Assembly (NCBI GenBank): GCA_018064935.1
Contig: JAGHUF010000103.1
Location: 1 to 33,450, forward strand
Length of the DNA stretch: 33,450 bases
Origin: Candidatus Merdinaster equi
Lineage (GTDB): Bacteria > Bacillota > Clostridia > Lachnospirales > Lachnospiraceae
Direction: 5' to 3'
The stretch's first letter is position 1, and each line of letters opens with the position of its first letter. This document shows positions 1 to 6,749 of this stretch, in pieces. The notes beneath the pieces were generated by a model. The model had not been told where the DNA came from. It saw nothing but the letters and a program-made list of their open reading frames with translations, and did not search any database. The translations under genes were made by a program, and so were the position numbers.

Positions 1-24
1 GATAGATGCAATTCATCTGAAGGT

Positions 25-50
25 GGAGCTTCCTCGTGAGGGGAAGCTCC
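25..50. other. Perfect hairpin with GNRA-type loop upstream of the barnase gene
   Basis: GGAGCTTCC (25-33) pairs exactly with GGAAGCTCC (42-50). The stem can extend by a C-G pair and a U-G wobble to leave a GTGA tetraloop, a GNRA-type loop. The bases after the stem (ATATTCATAT) are not a T-tract, and the opposite strand has none either, so a standard intrinsic terminator is not supported. It lies 35 bases before the proposed barnase start and leaves the ribosome binding site (about 70-74) outside the stem. It could be a leader structure, the end of an upstream transcript, or an RNA processing site. Confidence 0.5.
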
Positions 51-85
51 ATATTCATATAGTTCGTATAGAGGATGGTGATAGT

Positions 86-793
86 GTGAAAAATAAATTC
101 AAACGTATATGGTTACTATTGACTGCGATAATTGTTCTATCGGCCAGTATCCTGGTTGGGTGCGGCAAGAGTGAAAGTCAGACTGTAGCAGAAGGAAATG
201 TGTTGCCGCAGGTGACGGAGGCGATGCAGGAACCGACGCAGCAGCCTACAGAGCAGCCGACACAGGAACCGGCGCAGCAACCGACAGAACAGCCTACAGA
301 GACACCGACACAGGAACCGGCGCAGCAACCGACTGAGCAGCCAACAGAGACACCGACACAGGAACCGGTGCAGCAACCGACGCAGCAGCCTGCAGAGCAG
401 CCGACTCAGGAACCACAGGAACAGAAATTATCTGTTCAGGAAGATGGATATTACTATGATCTGGAACACGTTGTTTTGTATATAGATACATATGGCAAGC
501 TCCCACATAATTACATTTCTAAAAAAGATGCGGAGGCCCTTGGTTGGAGTGGTGGATCAGTTGATCCATATAAAAAAGGTGGAGCAATTGGTGGCTCCAA
601 ATTCGGTAATTACGAGGGTAGTCTTCCAGAAGGCGCTAAATATACTGAGTGTGATATAGATACAAATGGTATGAGCAAGCGAGGAGCCAAGAGGCTTGTA
701 TTCTCCAACAATGGAAGATATTTCTACACACAGGACCACTATGAAACCTTCAGGGAAGTGGTTGTTGAAAATGGAACTGTTGTGATTAAGTAA
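86..793 (+). CDS. Barnase-family ribonuclease, lipoprotein with Pro/Gln/Thr repeat linker
   Basis: A guanyl-preferring RNase of the barnase (N1/T1) family that appears tethered to the outer face of the membrane. I place the start at GTG 86: it has AGAGG at 70-74 and gives a basic N-terminus, a hydrophobic segment and a lipobox ending LVGC with the lipidated Cys at residue 26. Residues about 47-114 are a PTEQPTQEPAQQ-type repeat linker, long enough to reach through the wall. Residues about 124-229 match barnase closely (YGKLPHNYISKKDAEALGW, GGSKFGNYEGSLP, YTQDHYETF). The catalytic set is present: Glu188, Arg199, Arg203 and His218 correspond to barnase E73, R83, R87 and H102, so it should be active. 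Barstar follows 40 bases downstream. An upstream in-frame GTG at 23 lies at the edge of the leader hairpin and would put a charged leader before the signal peptide. The family call is firm; surface display is inference. Confidence 0.93.
   Translation: MKNKFKRIWLLLTAIIVLSASILVGCGKSESQTVAEGNVLPQVTEAMQEPTQQPTEQPTQEPAQQPTEQPTETPTQEPAQQPTEQPTETPTQEPVQQPTQQPAEQPTQEPQEQKLSVQEDGYYYDLEHVVLYIDTYGKLPHNYISKKDAEALGWSGGSVDPYKKGGAIGGSKFGNYEGSLPEGAKYTECDIDTNGMSKRGAKRLVFSNNGRYFYTQDHYETFREVVVENGTVVIK
257..400 (+). repeat. 48-bp tandem repeat, three copies, in the barnase linker
   Basis: Three consecutive 48-base copies begin near 257, 305 and 353, each encoding about 16 residues of the form PTQEPAQQPTEQPTET. 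Shorter degenerate CAGCCTACAGAGCAG-like units flank them, so the low-complexity stretch spans about 208-425. It is in frame and codes the spacer between the lipidated Cys and the RNase domain. Near-identical DNA copies suggest length variation by slippage or unequal recombination. There are no spacers, so this is not a CRISPR array. Confidence 0.85.
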
Positions 794-833
794 GATGCGT
801 GCAGTTGTCGCTGGAATGTGAGAAGGAAAGAGA

Positions 834-1109
834 ATGAAGACATACATACTTGATTTTTTGGAGACGAATGTATCAGATTTGGAGGATGTACACAGATATA
901 TTGCCGTGATTCTGGAGTTTCCTGAATATTATGGGAAGAATCTTGATGCACTCTATGATTGCCTCACGGATATGGGAGAGTGTGAGATTCATCTGGCTAA
1001 CTGGAGGCTGGTAACAAATTACTGCTGTGGCGCGTGCGGAAACAGAATTATGGATGTATTCCGCGATGCGGCTGAGGAAAATGGCAGAATACGGCTGATT
1101 TTTGAGTAA
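834..1109 (+). CDS. Barstar-family ribonuclease inhibitor
   Basis: A small cytoplasmic inhibitor of barnase-type RNases, 91 residues against 89-90 for Bacillus barstar. The central helix reads PEYYGKNLDALYDCLT; barstar has the same motif with Trp at the Tyr41 position. The two Asp residues that enter the barnase active site (barstar D35 and D39) are present as Asp38 and Asp42, and the Tyr29 equivalent is Tyr32. The barstar E76 position is Asp, in VFRDA. A CCGACG stretch near residues 64-69 adds cysteines not typical of the Bacillus protein. The ribosome binding site AGAAGGAAAG sits just before the ATG. It starts 40 bases after the RNase stop with no obvious promoter between, so the pair is probably co-transcribed and protects the cell from unexported enzyme. 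Confidence 0.95.
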   Translation: MKTYILDFLETNVSDLEDVHRYIAVILEFPEYYGKNLDALYDCLTDMGECEIHLANWRLVTNYCCGACGNRIMDVFRDAAEENGRIRLIFE

Positions 1110-1123
1110 AAATATGCTAAAAT
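1095..1123 (+). promoter_or_regulatory. Extended -10 promoter for the lipid kinase gene
   Basis: TGC-TAAAAT at 1115-1123 is an extended -10 element; a weak -35 (CTGATT, 1095-1100) lies 17 bases upstream. A transcript would begin near 1130, leaving a leader of about 70 bases before the ATG at 1200. The same 15 bases, ATATGCTAAAATATT, recur at the promoter before the phosphofructokinase gene (32613-32627). Confidence 0.5.
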
Positions 1124-1199
1124 ATTAAACGATAGTGGGCATTTTTATACTATATCAATGCGCATTTAGTAATACGATTTGGAAAGGCATGGTTTACTC

Positions 1200-2051
1200 A
1201 TGAAATATCATATTTTATACAATCCATATGCAGGCAATAAATCTGGGAAAAAAGCTGTCGATGAATTAAAGGAAATACTTAAGGGAGATGAGCTAGAACC
1301 CCTGGATCTCACAGTTCTGGATATGAAGGATTTTATTGGTAAGATTCCTGAGGATGAGAGCGTTATAGTTTGTGGAGGAGATGGAACCCTCAATCATCTT
1401 GCAAATGCATTTGACGGGGATGTTCCGGATAGGAAAATTTACTATTATCCATCTGGAACAGGCAATGATTTTGCAAATGATATCAAGGATGAGAGACTTG
1501 ATAATGGTCTATATGAGATTCGCAAATATCTGATCAATCTGCCATCTGTAACGGTTAATGGGCAGGAATTCTTATTCCTCAACGGAATTGGATATGGAAT
1601 TGATGGTTATTGCTGTGAAGTGGGAGATAAGCAGAAGACAAAATCAGACAAACCGGTCAATTACACCTCAATCGCCATTAATGGACTTCTTTTCCATTAC
1701 AAGCCAACAGAGGCAACTGTTGTAGTTGATGGCAAAGAGCACAAGTATCACAAAACCTGGTTGTGTCCTACAATGAAGGGACGTTTCTATGGCGGTGGAA
1801 TGATGATGTGCCCCAATCAGAAACGTGACGATCCGGATGGAAAGGTTACAGTTGCTGCAATATATGGTTGCGGAAAGGTTAAAACACTTACCGTATTCCC
1901 GACAATTTTCAAGGGAGAGCATATCAAGCACACAGAGATGGTGGATATGATTTCTGGAAAAGATATTACAGTAACTTTTAACAGACCTGTTGCGCTTCAG
2001 GTTGATGGTGAAACCGTGCTTGGTGTAACAACATACACTGTTCATGCGTGA
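1200..2051 (+). CDS. Diacylglycerol/lipid kinase family protein (YegS/DgkB-like)
   Basis: A soluble ATP-dependent lipid kinase of the DAGK catalytic-domain family, which phosphorylates diacylglycerol or a related lipid to recycle it into phospholipid synthesis. At 283 residues it is normal for the family (about 290-310). The N-terminus YHILYNPYAGNKSGKK is the usual opening strand with NPxAG. The nucleotide-binding GGDGT loop is at residues 59-63, and PSGTGNDFA at about 84-92 is the second family signature. I start at ATG 1200, with GGAAAGG at 1181-1187 ahead of it; the longer reading from TTG 1179 begins inside that ribosome binding site. The lipoprotein gene follows after 40 bases. The exact lipid substrate cannot be read from the sequence. 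Confidence 0.88.
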   Translation: MKYHILYNPYAGNKSGKKAVDELKEILKGDELEPLDLTVLDMKDFIGKIPEDESVIVCGGDGTLNHLANAFDGDVPDRKIYYYPSGTGNDFANDIKDERLDNGLYEIRKYLINLPSVTVNGQEFLFLNGIGYGIDGYCCEVGDKQKTKSDKPVNYTSIAINGLLFHYKPTEATVVVDGKEHKYHKTWLCPTMKGRFYGGGMMMCPNQKRDDPDGKVTVAAIYGCGKVKTLTVFPTIFKGEHIKHTEMVDMISGKDITVTFNRPVALQVDGETVLGVTTYTVHA

Positions 2052-2091
2052 TTCATTCTGCAAAGAAATGGAGTTTATAACGGAGATTATT

Positions 2092-3333
2092 ATGAAAAGA
2101 AAAATTATCGCATTATTTATATCATTAGTTGCAGTAAGTTCGCTGGCAATTGGATGTGGTGCAAATACAAATAATACTTCTGGCACAAATCAGACACAGG
2201 AGAAAGAAGAAATAACCCCTAGTCCGGAAGGTCAGATTACAGGAGAAGCTACAGAGCCGGGTAATATTACTGAAGGCGATGTACAAACCGATGAAGATGT
2301 ACCTGTAGCGGTTGACTTTAGATTCAATCATTCATATGAAGGGGCATATGAAACTGGTAGTCTTGATGCGTTGGATGCTGATGGAAATGTAATCTGGACT
2401 TATGAATGCGGCAAATACGACGCGGCACAGCTAGACCAGATAGCGGATATAGGTAGAAATATTAATGGCTATTATCTGCTGGATGGAATGGATGTTGTCT
2501 GCCTTGAAGTGAGCGGAGAAAATGCTGGTAAAGTAGCATGGAGAAATTCTGATTTCAAGGGTGGATTAGGTAGCTTTTGCTATGGCGATAGTGGCGAGAT
2601 TTTCTTGACCGGATATTTGGGCCCGGATCTGACAATAATTGCTGGAGATGGAACAACGATTGCAGAATATGGCAGTTTTGCAGCACTTGACATTAACAGT
2701 GATGTTGAAGGGATGACGGAACTGTATTGGCCATACCTCATTTGCTATGACTCCATGACAGGATTTGTCAGAATATTCTATGAGTCTAATTACGATGGAG
2801 TATGCCTGATGGCTACAGTTGATCCTGCAACTGGACGAATTGTAGCAATTGAAGAGGGCGATCCGGGTGCTGATTTGGCGAGAAACTTCGAGAAATGGTC
2901 ATATTATGAACTTGGCAGATTTATGAGCGCACAGTTTGTATACCAGGCACCAGGTGATATTGGAACAGTTTACATCAATGTAAATGGCGATGGAAGCGGC
3001 TTTGAGGCATATCGCTATTATTACGATCCTGAACTTGATGAAGAAGTTAATATGAATTATACGGGACATATTGAATATGATTATCTCGACAATGATCCAA
3101 CAAGTCGTCCAGACCTTCTGGAATTCATTTTGGATGAAACGGTTGACGAAACATTTACAGGCTGGACATCACTTGGTGGTTATGTAATCAACAAGGTGGA
3201 ACTCACAGATGGTGTGGTTACAATGGAACTCCTGCAGGCTAATAATGGTGACTCGCTGTTTTCGATCTATTATGATGATTTTATGCCGATTTTCAGAAGA
3301 AATTCGCTGGTAAGCGATGTTGATTGGGACTAG
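2092..3333 (+). CDS. Lipoprotein of unknown function, PQQ/beta-propeller-like segments
   Basis: A 413-residue exported lipoprotein. The start is ATG 2092, with CGGAG at 2081-2085; an earlier in-frame ATG at 2044 overlaps the lipid kinase and lacks a signal peptide of its own. MKRKI plus a hydrophobic stretch ends at a LAIGC lipobox with Cys22. Residues about 23-75 are a Thr/Glu/Asn-rich linker. The mature part has strands reminiscent of PQQ-like or beta-propeller repeats (GSLDALDADGNVIWTYECG; GKVAWRNSDFKGGLGS; GEIFLTGYLGPDLTIIAGDG). These show conversion-like wording of a measured value and a Trp in each blade, but I cannot assign a family. The C-terminal quarter is acidic and ends DVDWD. No catalytic motif is seen. 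Confidence 0.75.
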   Translation: MKRKIIALFISLVAVSSLAIGCGANTNNTSGTNQTQEKEEITPSPEGQITGEATEPGNITEGDVQTDEDVPVAVDFRFNHSYEGAYETGSLDALDADGNVIWTYECGKYDAAQLDQIADIGRNINGYYLLDGMDVVCLEVSGENAGKVAWRNSDFKGGLGSFCYGDSGEIFLTGYLGPDLTIIAGDGTTIAEYGSFAALDINSDVEGMTELYWPYLICYDSMTGFVRIFYESNYDGVCLMATVDPATGRIVAIEEGDPGADLARNFEKWSYYELGRFMSAQFVYQAPGDIGTVYINVNGDGSGFEAYRYYYDPELDEEVNMNYTGHIEYDYLDNDPTSRPDLLEFILDETVDETFTGWTSLGGYVINKVELTDGVVTMELLQANNGDSLFSIYYDDFMPIFRRNSLVSDVDWD

Positions 3334-3392
3334 TTTAGAACTGGTTTTAATAAGTGTTACTAAGTAAACAAACATGATAAGGAGGTACGCCG

Positions 3393-4790
3393 ATGTTTCA
3401 AGAAGAAGAAAATCCGGATTTTGGAATGCTGGAAATAGGAAGTGAAAAATCTGTCCGCGTTGATATGGATTTTTTGCAGCAACAACTTGATAATAATCAC
3501 CGAATCGACCCCAATCTCTATGTTGAGTATGATGTAAAAAGAGGACTGAGAGATTCGACGGGTAAGGGAGTACTCACAGGACTCACTGAAATATCAGATG
3601 TTGTAGGATATGATATTGAGAATGGATGCAAGATTCCCTGCGATGGACGCTTGTATTATCAGGGAATTAATGTTGAGGATATTGTCAAAGGGCAGAAGGA
3701 CAGAAGATATGGATTTGAGGAAATTTCATATCTGCTTCTGTTTGGAAACCTTCCCTCTGAAAAAGAATTGAAAATTTATAAAGAAGTCTGCACCAGTATG
3801 CAGGATCTGAGCAACCGATTCGTAAGGGATGTTGTGATGAAGGCCTCTGCAGGCAACCTTATGAATGCTCTCCAGAGATGTGTTCTTACAATGTATGCTT
3901 ATGATCCGGATCCTGATTCTATCGATGCACAGAATGTATTACGACAGTCACTTCAGATGATTAACAAGCTCCCTCTGATTGCTGTGTATTCATATCATTC
4001 TTATATGCATTTCCGCAAGAATCAGATGCTTATGATTAAGAATCCAGATCCTAATTTATCTCTGGCAGAGAATATACTCTATATGCTTAGACCGGATGGT
4101 AAATATACCCAGCTGGAAGCCAAGGTTCTGGACACGGCACTTGTGCTACACGCTGAGCATGGCGGAGGTAATAATTCGACATTTACAACTCATGTTGTAA
4201 CAAGTTCTGGAACAGATACCTACTCTTCAGTATCTGCATCTATTGCGTCGCTAAAAGGACCAAGACATGGTGGCGCGAATATAAAGGTTCAAAACATGTT
4301 TGCTGATATTAAGGCAAACGTAAAGGATTGGAATGATGAGGAAGAACTGAAGAATTATTTAAGCCTCATTCTCGATAAAAAAGCTTTCGACGGAGCAGGA
4401 CTTATCTATGGTATGGGACATGCTGTTTATACCTTGTCTGATCCAAGGGAGGTTATTCTCAAGGACTATGCGAAGAGTCTTGCACAGGAAAAAAACATGC
4501 TGGATGAGTTTGCACTGTATGAGAATGTGGAGAAAATCGCAGGCCGCATGATTATGGAGCGGAGAAGACTTCAGAAGAATGTCTGTCCTAATGTTGATTT
4601 CTATAGCGGATTTGTATATACAATGCTCGGTATTCCGGAGGAACTGTTTACACCGATGTTTGCGATTGCTAGAATGCCCGGATGGTGTGCACACAGACTC
4701 GAAGAGCTCATGAATGCAAGTAAAATAATCCGTCCAGCTTACAAATATGTAGGAGACCATGCGCCGTATATAGAGGCTGGTGAAAGATAA
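3393..4790 (+). CDS. gltA: Citrate synthase
   Basis: Condenses acetyl-CoA and oxaloacetate to citrate; in fermentative Clostridia this usually feeds the oxidative branch toward 2-oxoglutarate and glutamate. It is 465 residues, slightly longer than the usual 370-430 because of an N-terminal extension of about 60 residues. The three catalytic residues are present: His256 in LHAEHGGGNNSTF, His343 in GMGHAVYT and Asp402 in PNVDFYSGFVY. KGPRHGGAN at about 288-296 is the family signature. AAGGAGGT at 3381-3388 precedes ATG 3393. An EamA-type transporter starts 6 bases after its stop. No other TCA-cycle gene is nearby. Confidence 0.95.
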   Translation: MFQEEENPDFGMLEIGSEKSVRVDMDFLQQQLDNNHRIDPNLYVEYDVKRGLRDSTGKGVLTGLTEISDVVGYDIENGCKIPCDGRLYYQGINVEDIVKGQKDRRYGFEEISYLLLFGNLPSEKELKIYKEVCTSMQDLSNRFVRDVVMKASAGNLMNALQRCVLTMYAYDPDPDSIDAQNVLRQSLQMINKLPLIAVYSYHSYMHFRKNQMLMIKNPDPNLSLAENILYMLRPDGKYTQLEAKVLDTALVLHAEHGGGNNSTFTTHVVTSSGTDTYSSVSASIASLKGPRHGGANIKVQNMFADIKANVKDWNDEEELKNYLSLILDKKAFDGAGLIYGMGHAVYTLSDPREVILKDYAKSLAQEKNMLDEFALYENVEKIAGRMIMERRRLQKNVCPNVDFYSGFVYTMLGIPEELFTPMFAIARMPGWCAHRLEELMNASKIIRPAYKYVGDHAPYIEAGER

Positions 4791-4796
4791 TTAATT

Positions 4797-5651
4797 ATGT
4801 GGTGGATTTGGCTTGTCCTTCTGTATGGTGTCCTAAAGGGCGTCAGAGAAATATGTAAGAAAAAAGCACTTCAGCGCAGTTCGAGCGCTGAAGTGTTATT
4901 TCTGTACAGTCTTATTTCATTTCTGTTTCTTATTCCGGATATCCCAAACGTTTTTGGGATGGAACCCATTTTTTATTTATATATTGCAATCAAATCGTGC
5001 ATTATCTTTATTGCATGGATTTGCAGTTTTAAGGCAATTACAAAACTTCCGATTTCTTTATACGGAGTGCTGGATTTGTCGCGTGTCCTATTTGCGACTA
5101 CATTGGGAGTAACAGTTCTTGGCGAGATGATGAGCACGCAGCACATGATTGGACTTGCACTCGTTTGTCTTGGTTTACTTCTGCTCAAGTGGTATCCGGG
5201 GATGAAGAAAACCAAGTCTGAATCGGTTAAACCTGTATATGTAATTGCTGCTCTAGTATCATGTGCTCTTAATGCGGCTTCAGGACTGATGGACAAGATA
5301 TTGATGAAGGATATCAGTAGCTCACAGCTTCAGTTTTGGTACATGCTATTTCTGGTTGCAATGTATTTTGTATATATGCTTGTGACTAAGGCAGAAGTGT
5401 CAATAAAAAGAGGATTTTCCAATCCCTGGATATGGCTGCTTAGCATCTTGTTTGTAATTGCTGACAGGGCATTGTTCATAGCAAATGGCATGGAAGGCAG
5501 CAGTGTGACAGTTATGACGCTGCTTAAACAGGCTGGATGCATAGTTACGATTCTTGCCGGACGATTTATTTTTAAGGAAAAGCATACTACACATAAATTG
5601 ATATGTGCTGTCGTGATTATTGTTGGAATAATACTGGGAGTAAAAAGTTAA
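4797..5651 (+). CDS. EamA/DMT-family membrane transporter
   Basis: A membrane protein of the drug/metabolite transporter superfamily: 284 residues with about ten hydrophobic segments in two halves, each half the five-helix EamA unit (first half to about residue 135, second from about 148). Examples are VLLYGVLKGVREICKKKAL in helix 1 and ALVSCALNAASGLMDKILM at the start of the second half. The substrate cannot be deduced. The ATG is 6 bases after citrate synthase and has only a weak ribosome binding site (GGTGAAAG), suggesting translational coupling. Two perfect inverted repeats (4867-4895 and 4941-4960) lie inside the first 165 bases of the gene and may limit read-through from citrate synthase. 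Confidence 0.85.
   Translation: MWWIWLVLLYGVLKGVREICKKKALQRSSSAEVLFLYSLISFLFLIPDIPNVFGMEPIFYLYIAIKSCIIFIAWICSFKAITKLPISLYGVLDLSRVLFATTLGVTVLGEMMSTQHMIGLALVCLGLLLLKWYPGMKKTKSESVKPVYVIAALVSCALNAASGLMDKILMKDISSSQLQFWYMLFLVAMYFVYMLVTKAEVSIKRGFSNPWIWLLSILFVIADRALFIANGMEGSSVTVMTLLKQAGCIVTILAGRFIFKEKHTTHKLICAVVIIVGIILGVKS
4867..4895. other. 11-bp perfect inverted repeat inside the transporter gene
   Basis: CACTTCAGCGC (4867-4877) and GCGCTGAAGTG (4885-4895) pair without mismatch around a 7-base loop, and the stem can extend by a G-U and an A-T pair. The following bases, TTATTTCTGT, are T-rich but not a continuous T-tract. It begins 77 bases after the citrate synthase stop, a usual terminator position, yet lies in codons 24-33 of the next gene. 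It could act as an attenuating terminator. Confidence 0.55.
4941..4960. other. 8-bp perfect hairpin, second in tandem
   Basis: ATCCCAAA (4941-4948) pairs with TTTGGGAT (4953-4960) around CGTT. The right arm's TGGG can instead pair with CCCA at 4965-4968, which is followed by a run of T. The two pairings exclude each other. The second stem is short (4 bp), so any switch behaviour is speculative. Confidence 0.35.
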
Positions 5652-5671
5652 CAGAATGTTAACACATCATG

Positions 5672-5680
5672 TGGTATAAT
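5672..5680 (+). promoter_or_regulatory. Extended -10 promoter for uppP
   Basis: TGG-TATAAT is a consensus extended -10 element located 21 bases after the transporter stop. No good -35 lies at 17 bases; TTAACA at 5649-5654 is 20 bases upstream. Transcription would start near 5687, giving a leader of about 75 bases. Confidence 0.65.
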
Positions 5681-5761
5681 GTTTCGTATGCCATTGCCGT
5701 TTATAGGGGACATGTGCTGGCAAAAATCTATGGAAATAATTGTTTGGAAGAGGCAAACTTG

Positions 5762-6628
5762 ATGGATTTTTTTGAAATATTAAAGGCAATATTGTTTGGT
5801 ATTATCGAAGGAGTGACCGAGTGGCTTCCTGTCAGCTCAACAGGACATCTTATTTTGCTTAATGAATTTGTGAAACTGGATGTATCTGAGAACTTCTACA
5901 GCCTTTTTGAAGTTGTGATTCAGTTGGGAGCAATCCTCGCAGTAATCATTATTTTTTGGAAGAAAATATGGCCTTTTGGGAAAAAGAACAATACCTGCCC
6001 GGTAAAACAGACGGGATTACTAAGCTATGCAAAAAAGGATGTATTTGTTCTGTGGTTTCACATAATAGTATCATGTATTCCCGCAGTAATTGTGGGAGTT
6101 CTGTTTGATGAGGTGTTTGAAAAGTATTTCTACAACTATCAGACTGTGGCTATTACGCTAATTATTCTGGGAATCGCATTTATCATTGTTGAGATTATCA
6201 AAAAGGGATCAAAGGCCAAAATGAATACAGCTGCCGAAATAACCTATACAGCGGCGCTTATTATAGGCTTTTTCCAGTTGCTTGCAGCAGTTTTTCCTGG
6301 GACCTCAAGGTCTGGCGCAACGATACTTGGTGCGCTGCTAATTGGTGTTGCAAGAAGTGCAGCTGCCGAGTACACCTTCTTTTTGGCAATTCCAACCATG
6401 CTGGGTGCGAGCCTTCTGAAAGTAGTAAAGTGTGGACTTAGCTTTAGTACCAGCGAATATATTATTCTTGCAGTTGGAATGGTTACAGCGTTTGTTGTGT
6501 CTATGTTCGTGATTAAGTTCCTCATGCAGTTTATTAAAAAGCATGACTTTAAGGTGTTTGGCTGCTACAGGATTGTCTTGGGAGCAGCGGTGCTGGTTTG
6601 TGGATTCTTGGGGATTATTGGAGCCTGA
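5762..6628 (+). CDS. uppP: Undecaprenyl-diphosphatase (BacA family)
   Basis: An integral membrane phosphatase that converts undecaprenyl diphosphate to the monophosphate carrier for wall polymer synthesis and gives bacitracin tolerance. It is 288 residues, within the family range (about 265-290). Motif 1, EGVTEWLPVSSTGHLIL, has Glu16, Glu20 and His29; motif 2, PGTSRSG, is at residues 179-185. I choose ATG 5762, with GGAAGAGG at 5746-5753. A longer reading from ATG 5669 would begin within the promoter -10 element and adds residues with no family counterpart. The ribosome binding site sits in the loop of a small possible hairpin (GTTTG 5742-5746 with CAAAC 5754-5758). Confidence 0.95.
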   Translation: MDFFEILKAILFGIIEGVTEWLPVSSTGHLILLNEFVKLDVSENFYSLFEVVIQLGAILAVIIIFWKKIWPFGKKNNTCPVKQTGLLSYAKKDVFVLWFHIIVSCIPAVIVGVLFDEVFEKYFYNYQTVAITLIILGIAFIIVEIIKKGSKAKMNTAAEITYTAALIIGFFQLLAAVFPGTSRSGATILGALLIGVARSAAAEYTFFLAIPTMLGASLLKVVKCGLSFSTSEYIILAVGMVTAFVVSMFVIKFLMQFIKKHDFKVFGCYRIVLGAAVLVCGFLGIIGA

Positions 6629-6670
6629 CTGGATCAGCGGGTTTGATTAAAAATTAGTATATATTGAGAT

Positions 6671-6695
6671 TATGGCCATGGGGATGAGAGCCATA
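6671..6695. other. Leader hairpin 1 before the hybrid kinase
   Basis: TATGGC (6671-6676) pairs with GCCATA (6690-6695) around 13 bases. It is followed immediately by a second stem at 6701-6732. It matches no riboswitch consensus that I recognise. Confidence 0.3.
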
Positions 6696-6700
6696 TGAAT

Positions 6701-6732
6701 GGGTTTACGCGAATAGTGTGTATCGTTAACCC
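6701..6732. other. Leader hairpin 2 before the hybrid kinase
   Basis: GGGTTTAC (6701-6708) pairs with GTTAACCC (6725-6732) with one T-T mismatch and a 16-base loop. It ends about 5 bases before the GGAGAAG ribosome binding site of the kinase gene, so it could influence initiation, but no terminator-like T-run follows. Confidence 0.35.
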
Positions 6733-6749
6733 AGAGATGGAGAAGAAGA

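Noticed and set aside
137-376. Open frame on the - strand rich in Leu, Arg and Cys
   Set aside because: It is the antisense of the barnase linker repeats; the composition is an artefact of the repeat and there is no ribosome binding site.
257-400. CRISPR array
   Set aside because: Repeats are head-to-tail without unique spacers and are in frame within a gene.
1157-1166. AATGCGCATT palindrome before the lipid kinase
   Set aside because: Short, single and without a partner site; expected by chance in this much sequence.
1668-2186. 172-codon - strand open frame across the lipid kinase end
   Set aside because: It overlaps two well-supported genes, has no recognisable domain and lacks initiation signals.
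5669-5761. N-terminal extension of uppP from ATG 5669
   Set aside because: The first codons coincide with the -10 element and the family motif begins right after ATG 5762, which has a good ribosome binding site.
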